Assembly: GCF_025384765.1 (NCBI RefSeq)
Contig: NZ_VHLL01000009.1
Location: 1-58,223 of the forward strand
Length of the DNA: 58,223 nt
Reading direction: 5' to 3'
Origin: Methanoculleus formosensis
GTDB lineage: Archaea; Halobacteriota; Methanomicrobia; Methanomicrobiales; Methanoculleaceae
Shown piece after piece: positions 7,952 to 16,871 of this stretch. Below the pieces are notes generated by a model. The model ran no database searches and was not told the DNA's origin. It worked only from the letters and a program-made list of their open reading frames with translations. Each line of letters starts with the position of its first letter. Positions within the stretch are counted from its first letter, which is position 1. A program made the position numbers and the translations under genes.

Positions 7952-9097
7952 CTGTACCCGCGCAGACCCGCCGCCATAGAGACCAGATCCACCCTGGCGC
8001 ATTACCGGACACCCGTCCTCTGTGCACTGGCGACAGCGATCCTGATCGGGGGAAGCGCCCCGTTCACGAAACTTCTCCTCGGTGAGATCGGGCCGCTCGC
8101 TCTCGCTGCGCTCGTCTCGCTCGGGAGTGGTTCCGGCGCCCTGCTCTTCTCCCTCGCCGGAACGGCGGCGGGTACCCGGAGGAGCCAGATCGAGGCACCG
8201 CCCGGGAGGAACGACATCCCCTGGCTCATCGGCGTGACGCTCTTTGGAGGGCTTCTCGCGCCGGTCACCCTGGTATACAGCCTCCCGGGAACACCGGCGG
8301 CGACGGCAGCCCTCCTCCTGAACTTCGAGGCCGTTGCGACGACACTGATCGCCGCGGTTGTCGTTGGTGAGTGGGTGGGCCGCCGCGTCTGGGCTGCGCT
8401 CGGGTGCATCACCGCGTCGTGCCTCATCCTCACCTGGAACCCGGCAGGCGGACTCGGCCTCTCCCTCCCGGCGCTCGGCATCCTGCTCACCTGCCTCTTC
8501 TGGGCGGTCGACAACAACCTGGGGCAGCGGCTCTCGGCAAAGGATCCTCTCCTCGTCATCTCCATCAAGGGGCTTGGGGCCGGCACCGTCGTGCTTCTCA
8601 TCGCGCTCGCCACCGGGGAACACCTCCCGGGCCCGGCCGCTGCCGGTGCCGCCATGCTCGTCGGATTCCTCTGCTACGGGGGGTTGACGAGCATCTTCTT
8701 CCTCCTCGCCCTCCGGGGCATCGGTGCAGCCCGGGCAGGCTCGCTCCTTGCCGTCTCCCCGTTCTTCGGCGTCCTCTTCTCGCTCCTGCTCTTCGCCGAA
8801 CTTCCGGCGGGCGCCTTCTACGTCGCGCTGCCCGTCATGGCCGTCGGGGCCTGGCTGATGGTCTCCGAGGAGCACTCCCATCCCCACCGGCACCCGGGCG
8901 TCGTCCATGAGCACCGCCACCGCCACGACGACCTGCACCACAATCACGGCCACGAGGCCGGCGACCCGCCGCTCCCGGCGGCCGGGGAACACTCCCACGT
9001 GCACGCCCATGCCGAGCTCGCCCACGAGCACCCGCACCAGCCCGACATCCACCACCGGCACCTGCACCGGCGTCAGGGCGGGGGTGGACGCGAGTGA
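7952..9097 (+). CDS. EamA/DMT-family permease with histidine-rich tail; probable CTG start
   Basis: About 381 residues. The frame encodes two EamA repeats: helices appear from about residue 23 (LCALATAILIGG) onward, with QRLSAKDP between the repeats. The region before the first ATG/GTG/TTG (GTG at 8234) still encodes clear hydrophobic helices of the first repeat, so the start must lie upstream. The only good candidate is CTG at 7952, eight bases after GGAGG (7939-7943). The last 75 residues are soluble and extremely His-rich (for example HEHRHRHDDLHHNHGHE), suggesting metal binding or metal export, which is inference. EamA proteins export metabolites such as amino acids. The terminator at 7897 separates it from the binding-protein gene. 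Confidence 0.75.
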   Translation: MYPRRPAAIETRSTLAHYRTPVLCALATAILIGGSAPFTKLLLGEIGPLALAALVSLGSGSGALLFSLAGTAAGTRRSQIEAPPGRNDIPWLIGVTLFGGLLAPVTLVYSLPGTPAATAALLLNFEAVATTLIAAVVVGEWVGRRVWAALGCITASCLILTWNPAGGLGLSLPALGILLTCLFWAVDNNLGQRLSAKDPLLVISIKGLGAGTVVLLIALATGEHLPGPAAAGAAMLVGFLCYGGLTSIFFLLALRGIGAARAGSLLAVSPFFGVLFSLLLFAELPAGAFYVALPVMAVGAWLMVSEEHSHPHRHPGVVHEHRHRHDDLHHNHGHEAGDPPLPAAGEHSHVHAHAELAHEHPHQPDIHHRHLHRRQGGGGRE

Positions 9098-9699
9098 GCA
9101 TATGGCGCCCGGCGGTGTGAGATTGGAGTAAAGAAAGGGGGCGGAGTCCTGTCCCGGTAATTCACTAATTTCGGCTTTGTTGAAACCCCACCTGCTTGTT
9201 CCAGATGGCCACAATCAGGGGGTACTCAGGGGCACGGCTTTCCACCCGGTATCGCCATGACTGCCCCCGCCCTTAGGGCGGGGGAGGAGGCCGGAGGCCG
9301 GGTGGGGTGGGGTCGATGAGGCATGCGGATTTTCGCGCGAGACAGGGGAGGGGGAGACCCCCTCCCCGTCAGCCCCACCCCCAATGGCGATAGCCACCAC
9401 GGTCCACTGTATGAGGACATGCCCGAGAAGAAAGGTCGTCCCAGGGACAGGCCTAGTCCGGCACCAGCCTCATCAGGGTTAGGATGAAGATCAGAATAGG
9501 GTTTCAACAGAGCCCTAATTTCGGCACCCGACACTGAGCAATGCGGCCTCGTACAATACGGTAACGAGGAGTTGGCAGCACCCGGAGACCGGACTCAGGA
9601 AAGACAATGGTTTGACCTCTTGAAAACTACCTCAGCCATTTTAGCGAAGTACTGTGTCCTGCCGGCAATCGGCTCCAACGAACCTGCGCCTTCAAAAAG
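9098..9699. other. Intergenic region around the IS6-like element
   Basis: Lies between the EamA stop and the convergent permease gene end. It is mostly the MITE-like element (9165-9522). The remaining 9523-9699 shows no gene, hairpin or repeat I can support. Confidence 0.6.
9165..9522. mobile_element. 342-bp MITE-like element with IS6-type ends and 8-bp target duplication
   Basis: The 8-base repeat CTAATTTC occurs at 9165-9172 and again at 9515-9522. Between them, the element (9173-9514) starts GGCTTTGTTGAAACCCCA and ends with the inverse of GGCTCTGTTGAAACCCTA, an 18-base terminal inverted repeat with two mismatches. Eight-base duplications and GGYTCTGTTGCAAA-like ends are known from the IS6 family, so this looks like a non-autonomous relative; that link is inference. 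There is no transposase. Inside are both modules of the GC-rich repeat also found at 25345-25550. Confidence 0.75.
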
Positions 9700-10386
9700 T
9701 TACAACTGGGCCGAGGGCGTTGCCCGGACGGTCCCGGGAACCGCCACCCGTTTCTCAAGGATATTGACCGCAATCGTCGTGATCGAGACCAGCACAAGGT
9801 AGACGATGCCGACAGCCGCAAACGACTCCGTGTACGTGAAGTACTTCGTTGCCACCAGCTTCCCCGCCCCGGAGAGTTCGATGACCGTGATCATGTAGGC
9901 GAGCGACGAGTACTTGATCAGGTAGATGAACTCGTTCGAGAGCCCCGGTATCGCCCGGCGGAGCGCCTGCGGCAGGATGACGCTTCTGATCGCCTGCCAC
10001 CGGGTCATCCCGAGCGACCTCGCCGCGACCATCTGGCCTTCCTTGATCGATATCAGCGCGCCCCGGATGTATTCGGCGTTGTACGCCCCGTTGCAGAGGA
10101 TGAACCCGAGTATGGATGCCATGAACGCCGTGAGGGTTATCCCCACCGACGGGAGCCCGAAGTAGAGGATGAAGAGAAGGAGGAGGAGCGGCGTACCCTT
10201 GATGAGGAAGACATACGTCCTGCAGAGCCAGGATATGGCGGGGTGGCCGTACTGCCTTCCCACCGCAACGGCGATGCCGAGCGCGAGGCCGAACGGAGCA
10301 GAGCACGCGATCAGCTGCAGGGTTATCACCAGCCCCTGCATCAGCGCCGGGAGGAGAATATCAAAGAGGAATACTGCCTGGTCCAT
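9700..10386 (-). CDS. Amino-acid ABC transporter permease
   Basis: A 228-residue HisM/GlnP-type permease with about five membrane helices and the ATPase-coupling loop YNAEYIRGALISIKEGQMVA followed by ARSLGM. It is the third gene of a minus-strand operon (permease 11154, ATPase 10395, this gene), eight bases after the ATPase stop. It should form a heterodimer with the other permease. The substrate is a polar amino acid by family; the likely binding protein is the one at 7121. Confidence 0.93.
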   Translation of the reverse strand: MDQAVFLFDILLPALMQGLVITLQLIACSAPFGLALGIAVAVGRQYGHPAISWLCRTYVFLIKGTPLLLLLFILYFGLPSVGITLTAFMASILGFILCNGAYNAEYIRGALISIKEGQMVAARSLGMTRWQAIRSVILPQALRRAIPGLSNEFIYLIKYSSLAYMITVIELSGAGKLVATKYFTYTESFAAVGIVYLVLVSITTIAVNILEKRVAVPGTVRATPSAQL

Positions 10387-10394
10387 GCCGCTCC

Positions 10395-11150
10395 TCAGTC
10401 ACTCATCCGGGAATCGATCCGGCCGATGAAGTCCTTCATCCGGGTGAACCGCGGGTCGTTCAGGAGCAGGTCGGGCGACCCCTGCTCGGCAACCACACCG
10501 TTCTCCATGAAGAGGACCTCATTTGCAACCGAGCAGGCAAACCCCATCTCGTGGGTGACGACGAGCATCGTCATCCCGTTCTTGGCCAGTTTCTTCATGA
10601 CCTCGAGCACCTCCCTCGTCAGTTCGGGGTCGAGCGCAGAGGTCGGTTCGTCGAAGAGGATAACGTCCGGATCCATGGCAAGCGCCCGTGCGATGGAGAC
10701 CCGCTGTGCCTGGCCGCCCGAAAGTTCCGCCGGGTAGTGTTCGGCCCAGTCCTCCATCCCGACCTGCCGGAGTTCGGTGAGCGCCTTTTCGCGCGCCTCC
10801 GCTTTGCTCATGCCCCTGACCTTCAGGAGTGCCAGTTCGACGTTCTTTACTGCCGTGAGGTGGTCGAAGAGGAAGAAGTTCTGGAAGACCATCCCGATCT
10901 TCTGCCGGAAGTGGTTGATCCGGGCTCCGGAGTTCGTGACCTCCTCCCCGTCGAGCCAGACCCTCCCGCGGTCGGGCGGCGTCAGCTGGTTGATACACCG
11001 CAGAAGCGTGCTCTTCCCGGTCCCCGAGGGGCCGATGAAGACCTTCGTCTCGCCGCGGCGGACGTCGAAAGAGACCCCGCGCAGCACCTCGATGCCCCCG
11101 AAGGACTTGTGGATATCCTCGACTCTCAGCACAATGTCGTTGTCGTTCAT
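10395..11150 (-). CDS. Amino-acid ABC transporter ATP-binding protein
   Basis: A 251-residue GlnQ/HisP-type ATPase. Walker [10 protein letters not shown] is at residues 40-48, signature [15 protein letters not shown] follows, and Walker B is [12 protein letters not shown] with the H-loop in VVTHEMGF. It energises uptake through the permeases on either side. It starts three bases after the stop of the upstream permease gene, so the three genes are almost certainly co-transcribed. Confidence 0.95.
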   Translation of the reverse strand: MNDNDIVLRVEDIHKSFGGIEVLRGVSFDVRRGETKVFIGPSGTGKSTLLRCINQLTPPDRGRVWLDGEEVTNSGARINHFRQKIGMVFQNFFLFDHLTAVKNVELALLKVRGMSKAEAREKALTELRQVGMEDWAEHYPAELSGGQAQRVSIARALAMDPDVILFDEPTSALDPELTREVLEVMKKLAKNGMTMLVVTHEMGFACSVANEVLFMENGVVAEQGSPDLLLNDPRFTRMKDFIGRIDSRMSD

Positions 11151-11153
11151 GTT

Positions 11154-11831
11154 CTACGTCGCTCCGGTTCCAAATCCAGGGATTGCGACTCTCTTCTCCA
11201 GGCCGTGCAGGAATTTGAGGCCCCCGTAGTTCAAGATGATGAAGATCCCCGCCGCAACGAGGTAGACCGGCATCGTCATGTGGGTCTGCGTGACGATCCG
11301 GGACGTGATGGTGAGCAGCTCCACGACCCCGATCGCGTAGCAGACCGCTGAATCGGTCAGGATGTTGGGGTACTCGTTCGACCATCCCGGGAGTGCTATC
11401 CGCATCGCCTGGGGAAGGATGACCGATTGAATGGCGGTAAACTTGCTCATCCCGAGAGACCGCGCTGCGATCATCTGTCCTTCGCCGACCGACTGGATGG
11501 CCCCCCGGAAGATCTGGGACTGGTATGCCGCCCCACGGAGGCCCAGCACGACCGCCCCGACGACGAACGCCGAGAGATGGCCGAGCCCGATCGCCGGGAA
11601 TATGCCGAACCAGAAGAGGAAGAGCAGGACGAGGATGGGGAGACCCCTGAAGAACCAGACGTAGACCCCGACGACCGCCCGAACCGGCCACGCCCCGTAG
11701 ACCTGGCCGAGCGCCATAGGGAGGCCGAGAAGGATCCCGAGGCCGAGGGCGGTGAGGACAAGGCCGAGGGTAGAGGCGACGCCTGAAAGGATATACGGCG
11801 ACCAGTCGATGAGAATCGGTAGAATGTCCAT
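11154..11831 (-). CDS. Amino-acid ABC transporter permease
   Basis: A 225-residue permease of the same family as the 9700 gene, with the coupling loop YQSQIFRGAIQSVGEGQMIA and ARSLGM. It is first in the operon. Upstream, the 255 bases shared with the divergent aldolase gene hold a TTTATTTTGA-like element (minus strand, near 11917-11926) as the likely TATA box. The two permeases differ by much more than a recent duplication would allow, so they are probably obligate partners. Confidence 0.93.
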   Translation of the reverse strand: MDILPILIDWSPYILSGVASTLGLVLTALGLGILLGLPMALGQVYGAWPVRAVVGVYVWFFRGLPILVLLFLFWFGIFPAIGLGHLSAFVVGAVVLGLRGAAYQSQIFRGAIQSVGEGQMIAARSLGMSKFTAIQSVILPQAMRIALPGWSNEYPNILTDSAVCYAIGVVELLTITSRIVTQTHMTMPVYLVAAGIFIILNYGGLKFLHGLEKRVAIPGFGTGAT

Positions 11832-12086
11832 GGAGCAATCCCTGAAGTCTTGTGCGGCACCTTCTCCGGCCGGGAGAGCGGTGCCGATACTCTATGCATG
11901 AATCTGACGGATATCAAAATAAACGTTGCCAAATCCCCCTCAATCGAGCGGGACGACCGCTCGCCGGAACGGGAGGTCCTTATCTCAGAAGGTGGATTCG
12001 ATCGTATCCGCTGCAAACGCTCTCTACGGCACGCTCATCGGGGTTCCAGCAAGACTTAAGTATCTAGGGGAGGGGGAAGGAGGGGT

Positions 12087-13010
12087 ATGCCACCTGCACA
12101 CGATGTCAGGATCCCTCTTGATGTGCCCTCCGAGGAGCAGGAGAGGTACCGGGAGAATTACCGGACAATCACGCACGGTACCGGGAGGCTGATGCTCTTT
12201 GCCGGTGATCAGAAGATCGAGCACCTCAACGACGATTTCTACGGCGAAGGCATCCACCCCGACGACGCCGATCCCGAACACCTCTTCCGGATCGCGAGCC
12301 GGGCGAGGATAGGGGTCTTTGCGACGCAACTCGGAATGATCGCCCGTTACGGCGATGATTACCGGGATGTGCCGTATCTCGTCAAGCTAAACTCGAAGAC
12401 CCACCTGGTCAAGACCGCCCAGCGCGATCCGCTCAGTTCGGAACTCCATCTCGTCCGGCAGGTCGTCGACCTCCGCGACCGGACGGGGCTAATCATCCTC
12501 GGCGTCGGTTACACGATCTACCTCGGGAGCGAGTACGAGCCGATGATGCTCTACCAGGCCGCGCAGATCGTCAGCAACGCGCATGCGAACGGCCTTATCA
12601 CCGTGCTCTGGATATATCCCCGGGGCAAGGCGGTCAAGGACGAACGCGACCCGCACCTGGTTGCGGGGGCGGCGGGCGTCGCGGCGACCCTCGGGAGCGA
12701 TTTCGTGAAGGTGAACCCGCCGAAGAAGGACGGAACGGTCGACGCCGCCCTGCTCCAGGAGGCGGTGGCGGCCGGCGGCAGGACGGGCGTCGTCTGTGCG
12801 GGCGGGTCGCATGTCGATATGCAGGAGTTCCTGCAGCAGCTCCACGACCAGATCCACATCGGCGGCACGGTCGGGAACGCGACGGGGAGAAACATTCACC
12901 AGCGGCCGCTCGAGGAGGCCGTCCGGTTCTGCAACGCGATATCGGCGATCACCCTCGACGATGCGAGCGTGGAGGAGGCGAACCGGATCTGCACGGGAGG
13001 CAGGTGCTAG
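12087..13010 (+). CDS. Class I fructose-bisphosphate aldolase (DhnA type)
   Basis: A 307-residue aldolase of the archaeal class I DhnA/DeoC superfamily. K208 in SDFVKVNPP is the Schiff-base lysine; LFAGDQKIEH (37-46) and VLWIYPRGKAV (173-183) form other parts of the barrel's active site. It interconverts fructose-1,6-bisphosphate with dihydroxyacetone phosphate and glyceraldehyde-3-phosphate. The same superfamily includes a shikimate-branch enzyme (ADH synthase), but direct coupling to a phosphofructokinase gene one base downstream supports the glycolytic role. AAGGAGG precedes ATG 12087, and TTAAGTATC (12055-12063) is a possible TATA box. Confidence 0.85.
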   Translation: MPPAHDVRIPLDVPSEEQERYRENYRTITHGTGRLMLFAGDQKIEHLNDDFYGEGIHPDDADPEHLFRIASRARIGVFATQLGMIARYGDDYRDVPYLVKLNSKTHLVKTAQRDPLSSELHLVRQVVDLRDRTGLIILGVGYTIYLGSEYEPMMLYQAAQIVSNAHANGLITVLWIYPRGKAVKDERDPHLVAGAAGVAATLGSDFVKVNPPKKDGTVDAALLQEAVAAGGRTGVVCAGGSHVDMQEFLQQLHDQIHIGGTVGNATGRNIHQRPLEEAVRFCNAISAITLDDASVEEANRICTGGRC

Positions 13011-13011
13011 G

Positions 13012-14046
13012 ATGACGACGGTCGGTATCCTCACCGGGGGAGGAGACTGCCCCGGCCTGAACGCGGTCATCCGGGCGGTCGTGCGGACGGGGGCGAAGCA
13101 CGGGTTCGACGCGATCGGGATCCGGGACGGGTGGCTCGGGCTCGTGGCCGGGAACGTCGAGCCGCTCACGGATTATTCGGTGACGGGTATCCTCCCGAAG
13201 GGCGGGACGATCCTCGGGACGTCACGGACGAACCCCTTCAAGAACGAGGCCGATCTCCAGCGGCTGCGCGACAACATCAGGAAGTTCGGGCTCGACGCGA
13301 TCGTTGCGATCGGGGGCGAGGATACCCTCGGCGTCGCGAACAAACTATCCCAGCTGGGCATCCCGGTGGTGGGGGTCCCGAAGACCATCGACAACGACGT
13401 CGCCGCGACCGACTACACATTCGGATTCGACACCGCGGTCTCCATCGTCACCGAGGCGATCGATCGGCTCCACACGACGGCGGAGTCGCATCACCGGATC
13501 ATGGTGGTGGAGGTGATGGGGCGGTATGCCGGGTGGATCGCGACCATGGCCGGGATCGCGGGCGGAGCCGACGAGATCCTGATCCCGGAGATCCCGTTCG
13601 ACCTTGACGAGGTCACTCACCATCTCCGGGTGCGCTACGAGCGGGGGAAGAAGTTCAGCATCGTCGTGGTCGCCGAGGGCGCCCAGCCGAAGGGGATGGT
13701 GGAGGCGATCGCGCAGTCGGCCCGGACGGATGAGTTCGGCCATGTCACCCTCGGTGGTGTCGGGAACTACCTGCGCGACGAACTCGAGAAGAGGCTCGAT
13801 ATGGAGGTGCGGGTGACGGTCCTCGGCCACGTCCAGCGCGGCGGTTCGCCGACGGCGCGCGATCGGGTGCTCGCGACCCGGTTCGGGGTGGCGGCGGCGG
13901 ATCTCATCAGGGACAAGGACTTCGGGAAGATGGTCGCGCTCCGGGGGGACGATATCGTCGCGGTCCCGCTCGAGGAGGCGGTGGCGAACCTCAAGACGGT
14001 GGATATGGATCTCTACAAGATCGCGAGCATCTTCTACGGGGGGTGA
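13012..14046 (+). CDS. 6-phosphofructokinase, probably PPi-dependent
   Basis: A 344-residue phosphofructokinase family A protein. The open frame extends upstream, but ATG 13012 directly follows the aldolase stop and begins the fold (TVGILTGGGDCPGLN). Two residues that separate donor types are readable in E. coli numbering without gaps: D104 in IGGEDT (Gly in ATP enzymes) and K124 in PKTIDND (Gly in ATP enzymes). Both are the pyrophosphate-type choice, and D127 is the catalytic base. It would phosphorylate fructose-6-phosphate reversibly with PPi, useful for both glycolysis and gluconeogenesis. Many methanogens instead use an unrelated ADP-dependent enzyme. Confidence 0.9.
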   Translation: MTTVGILTGGGDCPGLNAVIRAVVRTGAKHGFDAIGIRDGWLGLVAGNVEPLTDYSVTGILPKGGTILGTSRTNPFKNEADLQRLRDNIRKFGLDAIVAIGGEDTLGVANKLSQLGIPVVGVPKTIDNDVAATDYTFGFDTAVSIVTEAIDRLHTTAESHHRIMVVEVMGRYAGWIATMAGIAGGADEILIPEIPFDLDEVTHHLRVRYERGKKFSIVVVAEGAQPKGMVEAIAQSARTDEFGHVTLGGVGNYLRDELEKRLDMEVRVTVLGHVQRGGSPTARDRVLATRFGVAAADLIRDKDFGKMVALRGDDIVAVPLEEAVANLKTVDMDLYKIASIFYGG

Positions 14047-14058
14047 GGGACGACCCCT

Positions 14059-14841
14059 TCAACCCTCCACACCATCAGCACCCCTCGCACCGGAACTCGC
14101 CCGCACAACCGCGCCGGCAACCCCGGCGGCGGCCCCGAGGAGGGGGAAGAGTAATCCCAGCGCGACTGCGGCCATTCCGGCAAGCCCGGCGGCGAACCCC
14201 GTGCCGGAGGAAGCGGTCCAGAGCATCGGGATCAGGAAAAGGCCGGTCCCGAAGAGCGCCGCGACAAGCCCGGCCTCGAGGCCGTCTTCCGGCCTGCTCC
14301 CGGCGGAGTATCCCGCGATAAATCCGCCGACGAGCGGGACGACTATGATGAACGGGGCGATATAGACAAGCACGAGAGCCGAACCGGCGATGACGGCAGC
14401 GCCGATGCCGATCCCGACCCACCGGCCCCGCTCGCCTTCCCCGGCGGTGCCGCTCCTCCGGAGACCGTTTCGCACCGCCGTCCCGGCCGCCCCGCCGACG
14501 GCGCTGTAGGGGAGGAGGAGCGCCATAAGGATGAGGGCGTAGAAGAGGAACGTCATCCAGAACGGGGGATACTGCGGGTTGCCCTCCACCAGGCTCGTGA
14601 GAGTCGTTGCGGAGGCCATGATCAGGGCCACGAGTACCCCGCAGATGGCACCGGAGATAGCCCCATCCTTCACCGATCCCGGAGTGAGGAGCCCGGCAAT
14701 GAGTCCCCCGCAAACGAGGAACGCCACCGTTTCAAACGACCCGGGGAGGACCTTGAGAAGACCAAGGAGTGAGGCTGCGCCGATCGTCAGTGCTCCCACA
14801 ACCGCCCCGCGGAAGCGTCTGACTACGGCGCGCGATATCAT
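14059..14841 (-). CDS. Glycine-rich multi-pass membrane protein, possibly DUF5518-like
   Basis: A 260-residue membrane protein with roughly seven hydrophobic stretches. Two halves resemble each other: FLVCGGLIAGLLTPGS followed by DGAISGAICGVL (about 40-70), and VVPLVGGFIAGYSAGS followed by DGLEAGLVAALFG (about 172-205). This pattern, a GGxIAG helix followed by a GxxxG helix, is typical of DUF5518-like archaeal proteins. No catalytic residues are evident and function is unknown. It converges with the phosphofructokinase gene 12 bases away. Confidence 0.75.
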   Translation of the reverse strand: MISRAVVRRFRGAVVGALTIGAASLLGLLKVLPGSFETVAFLVCGGLIAGLLTPGSVKDGAISGAICGVLVALIMASATTLTSLVEGNPQYPPFWMTFLFYALILMALLLPYSAVGGAAGTAVRNGLRRSGTAGEGERGRWVGIGIGAAVIAGSALVLVYIAPFIIVVPLVGGFIAGYSAGSRPEDGLEAGLVAALFGTGLFLIPMLWTASSGTGFAAGLAGMAAVALGLLFPLLGAAAGVAGAVVRASSGARGADGVEG

Positions 14842-15008
14842 GCGTGGATCTCATACCATCGCACATTATCTGTTTCGGTTTATCCCGGTCGCCGGAGGAG
14901 AGGTATTATACACGAGGAGGGTATGGAACAGGGATATGGCAGGAGACTGGAGGGCGACAATCCGGGGTCAGGCCTCAGACCCGTCCATCCCTCGACCGGA
15001 CTTATACC

Positions 15009-16868
15009 ATGAGCATCACTGACCGCTGTCGCCGTACCATCGCCTTCACCCTTGATGTCATGCGGCAGCCAACGAAGGCCGACGGGACCCTCCGGTTCTC
15101 CGACCTCGCCTTCTTCCTCCGGTTCGCCCGGCCGATCAGGACGGTGGGCGTATTGGCCCTCGCAGCGACTGCTCTCGTCTCGGCGGCAAAGACTGTGCTC
15201 CCGCTCAGCATCAAGTTCTTCATCGACAACATCCTGCTCGGCGGGACGGAGGCCTCCGACTCCCTCACCGCAGAAGCCGGCGGGCTCCTCTCGTCGCTCG
15301 ACACCCTCATCGCCGCTCTCCTGGTGCTCGGGCTCTTCACCGGCGGCATGGACCTGCTGCGGAACTACTGGACCGCCCGGTTCCGGGAAGGTTACGCCTT
15401 CAACCTCCAGACCGCCCTCGTCGAGCACGTCCTGAACTTCCCGCTCTCGTACTTCAAGTCGCAGCAGACCGGCTACATCATGTCCCGCCTCTCCGACGAC
15501 GTCCAGATCCTGCAGTACACCGTCTCCCAGTATCTCCCCCTGATCGTCGCAAACGGCCTCTACGTCGCCTTCACCCTCGCTATACTCTCCATCCTGAGCC
15601 TGAGGCTCACCCTCGTCATCGCCGCCTTCATCCCGCTCTACCTCCTCGTCAACGCCGTCTTCATCCGGCGGATCCGCGCCGCCACCCACCGGGAACGCGA
15701 ACGGCAGGCCTACGTCTCCCGCGACATCCAGGAGGTGATCTCCGGCATCGACACCGTAAAGACTCACGCCGCTGAGGAGCGAGAGGTGTACCGGGTCTCC
15801 GGAACGCTTGCAGGGATGGTCGATGCCCGGGTCAGAACCACGATGCTCTCGGCGTTCTCGGAGTACTTCAGGATCGGTACGATGTCGCTCATGCTGATCG
15901 CTGTCTTCTGGGTCGGCGGGACCGAGGTGCTCGCCGGTGCCATGACCGTCGGGGACTTCGTCGCGTTCGCGGTCTACGTCGTGACGTTCGCCCCCGCCGT
16001 CAACACCTTCTTCGCCTTTCCCGTCGTCATGCAGCCCGCCCTCACCTCCGCCGCTCGCCTGCGCGACCTCTTTGCGATGCACGGAGAGCCGGCCGGCAGC
16101 GGGGTCGTACCCGACGCGGCGCAGGGCAGGATCGAGTTCTCCAGCGTCTGGTTCGGGTACACGGAGTCGGAACCGGTCCTTTGCGACGCAACCTTTGTCG
16201 CCCGGCCCGGCGAGGTGGTCGCCGTCGTCGGGAGGACCGGTGCCGGAAAGACGACGCTCGTAAACCTGATCCTCCGGGCATTCACACCGCAGGAAGGCAC
16301 GATCACCCTCGACGGCCGCGATCTTGCGTCGCTCGACCCCAGGTGGCTGCGGCGGCAGGTATCGCTCGTCTCGCAGGATCTCTTCCTCTTCCACACCACC
16401 ATCGAGGAGAACATCCGCTACGGCAGGCCTGAAGCCACATTCGAGGAGATCGTCACGGCCGCCCGGAAAGCGCAGATCCACGACGAGATCATGGGGTTTT
16501 CGGAGGGTTACCGGACGATCGTCGGGGAGCGTGGGACGCAGCTCTCCGTCGGCCAGCGGCAGCGGGTTGCCATCGCGAGAGCCTTCCTGAAGGATGCTCC
16601 CATCCTCATCCTCGACGAACCCACGTCTGCGCTCGACATCCAGACCGAGGAGCAGATCCGCCGGACGCTCCGGCTCCTGGTCCGGAACCGGACGACCATC
16701 CTCATCACCCACCGTCCGTCGCTCCTGACGCTCGCCGACCGCGTCATCGCGATCGAAGGCGGACGGTTGCGGGAAGAGCAGTGGACGGATCTCCCGCCGG
16801 GAGACGAGGGCGGCCGCATGCACCGCCCCGGCCGATCCGCGACCACGTTGATGGGGCCGGGATTATAG
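15009..16868 (+). CDS. ABC exporter, fused transmembrane and ATPase domains
   Basis: About 619 residues. The N-terminal half has six membrane helices (about 40-340) of the type IV exporter fold; the C-terminal half is the ATPase with Walker A GRTGAGKTTL, signature LSVGQ (LSGGQ is usual), Walker [13 protein letters not shown] and an H-loop in LITHRPS. As a homodimer it would export a lipid, peptide or drug; the substrate is not readable. ATG 15009 is preferred because the upstream part of the frame (from 14844) is not protein-like; ATG 15060 is an alternative. The DUF5714 gene begins three bases after its stop. Confidence 0.9.
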   Translation: MSITDRCRRTIAFTLDVMRQPTKADGTLRFSDLAFFLRFARPIRTVGVLALAATALVSAAKTVLPLSIKFFIDNILLGGTEASDSLTAEAGGLLSSLDTLIAALLVLGLFTGGMDLLRNYWTARFREGYAFNLQTALVEHVLNFPLSYFKSQQTGYIMSRLSDDVQILQYTVSQYLPLIVANGLYVAFTLAILSILSLRLTLVIAAFIPLYLLVNAVFIRRIRAATHRERERQAYVSRDIQEVISGIDTVKTHAAEEREVYRVSGTLAGMVDARVRTTMLSAFSEYFRIGTMSLMLIAVFWVGGTEVLAGAMTVGDFVAFAVYVVTFAPAVNTFFAFPVVMQPALTSAARLRDLFAMHGEPAGSGVVPDAAQGRIEFSSVWFGYTESEPVLCDATFVARPGEVVAVVGRTGAGKTTLVNLILRAFTPQEGTITLDGRDLASLDPRWLRRQVSLVSQDLFLFHTTIEENIRYGRPEATFEEIVTAARKAQIHDEIMGFSEGYRTIVGERGTQLSVGQRQRVAIARAFLKDAPILILDEPTSALDIQTEEQIRRTLRLLVRNRTTILITHRPSLLTLADRVIAIEGGRLREEQWTDLPPGDEGGRMHRPGRSATTLMGPGL

Positions 16869-16871
16869 GAT

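Noticed and set aside
7928-9214. 428-codon minus-strand open frame
   Set aside because: Antisense to the EamA gene; product is low-complexity Glu/Arg/Gly and lacks a fold.
9572-9802. Short plus-strand frame next to the IS6-like element as a transposase remnant
   Set aside because: It is antisense to the permease gene end and lacks DDE-type motifs.
14880-16823. 647-codon minus-strand open frame
   Set aside because: Antisense to the ABC exporter, whose Walker motifs prove the plus strand.
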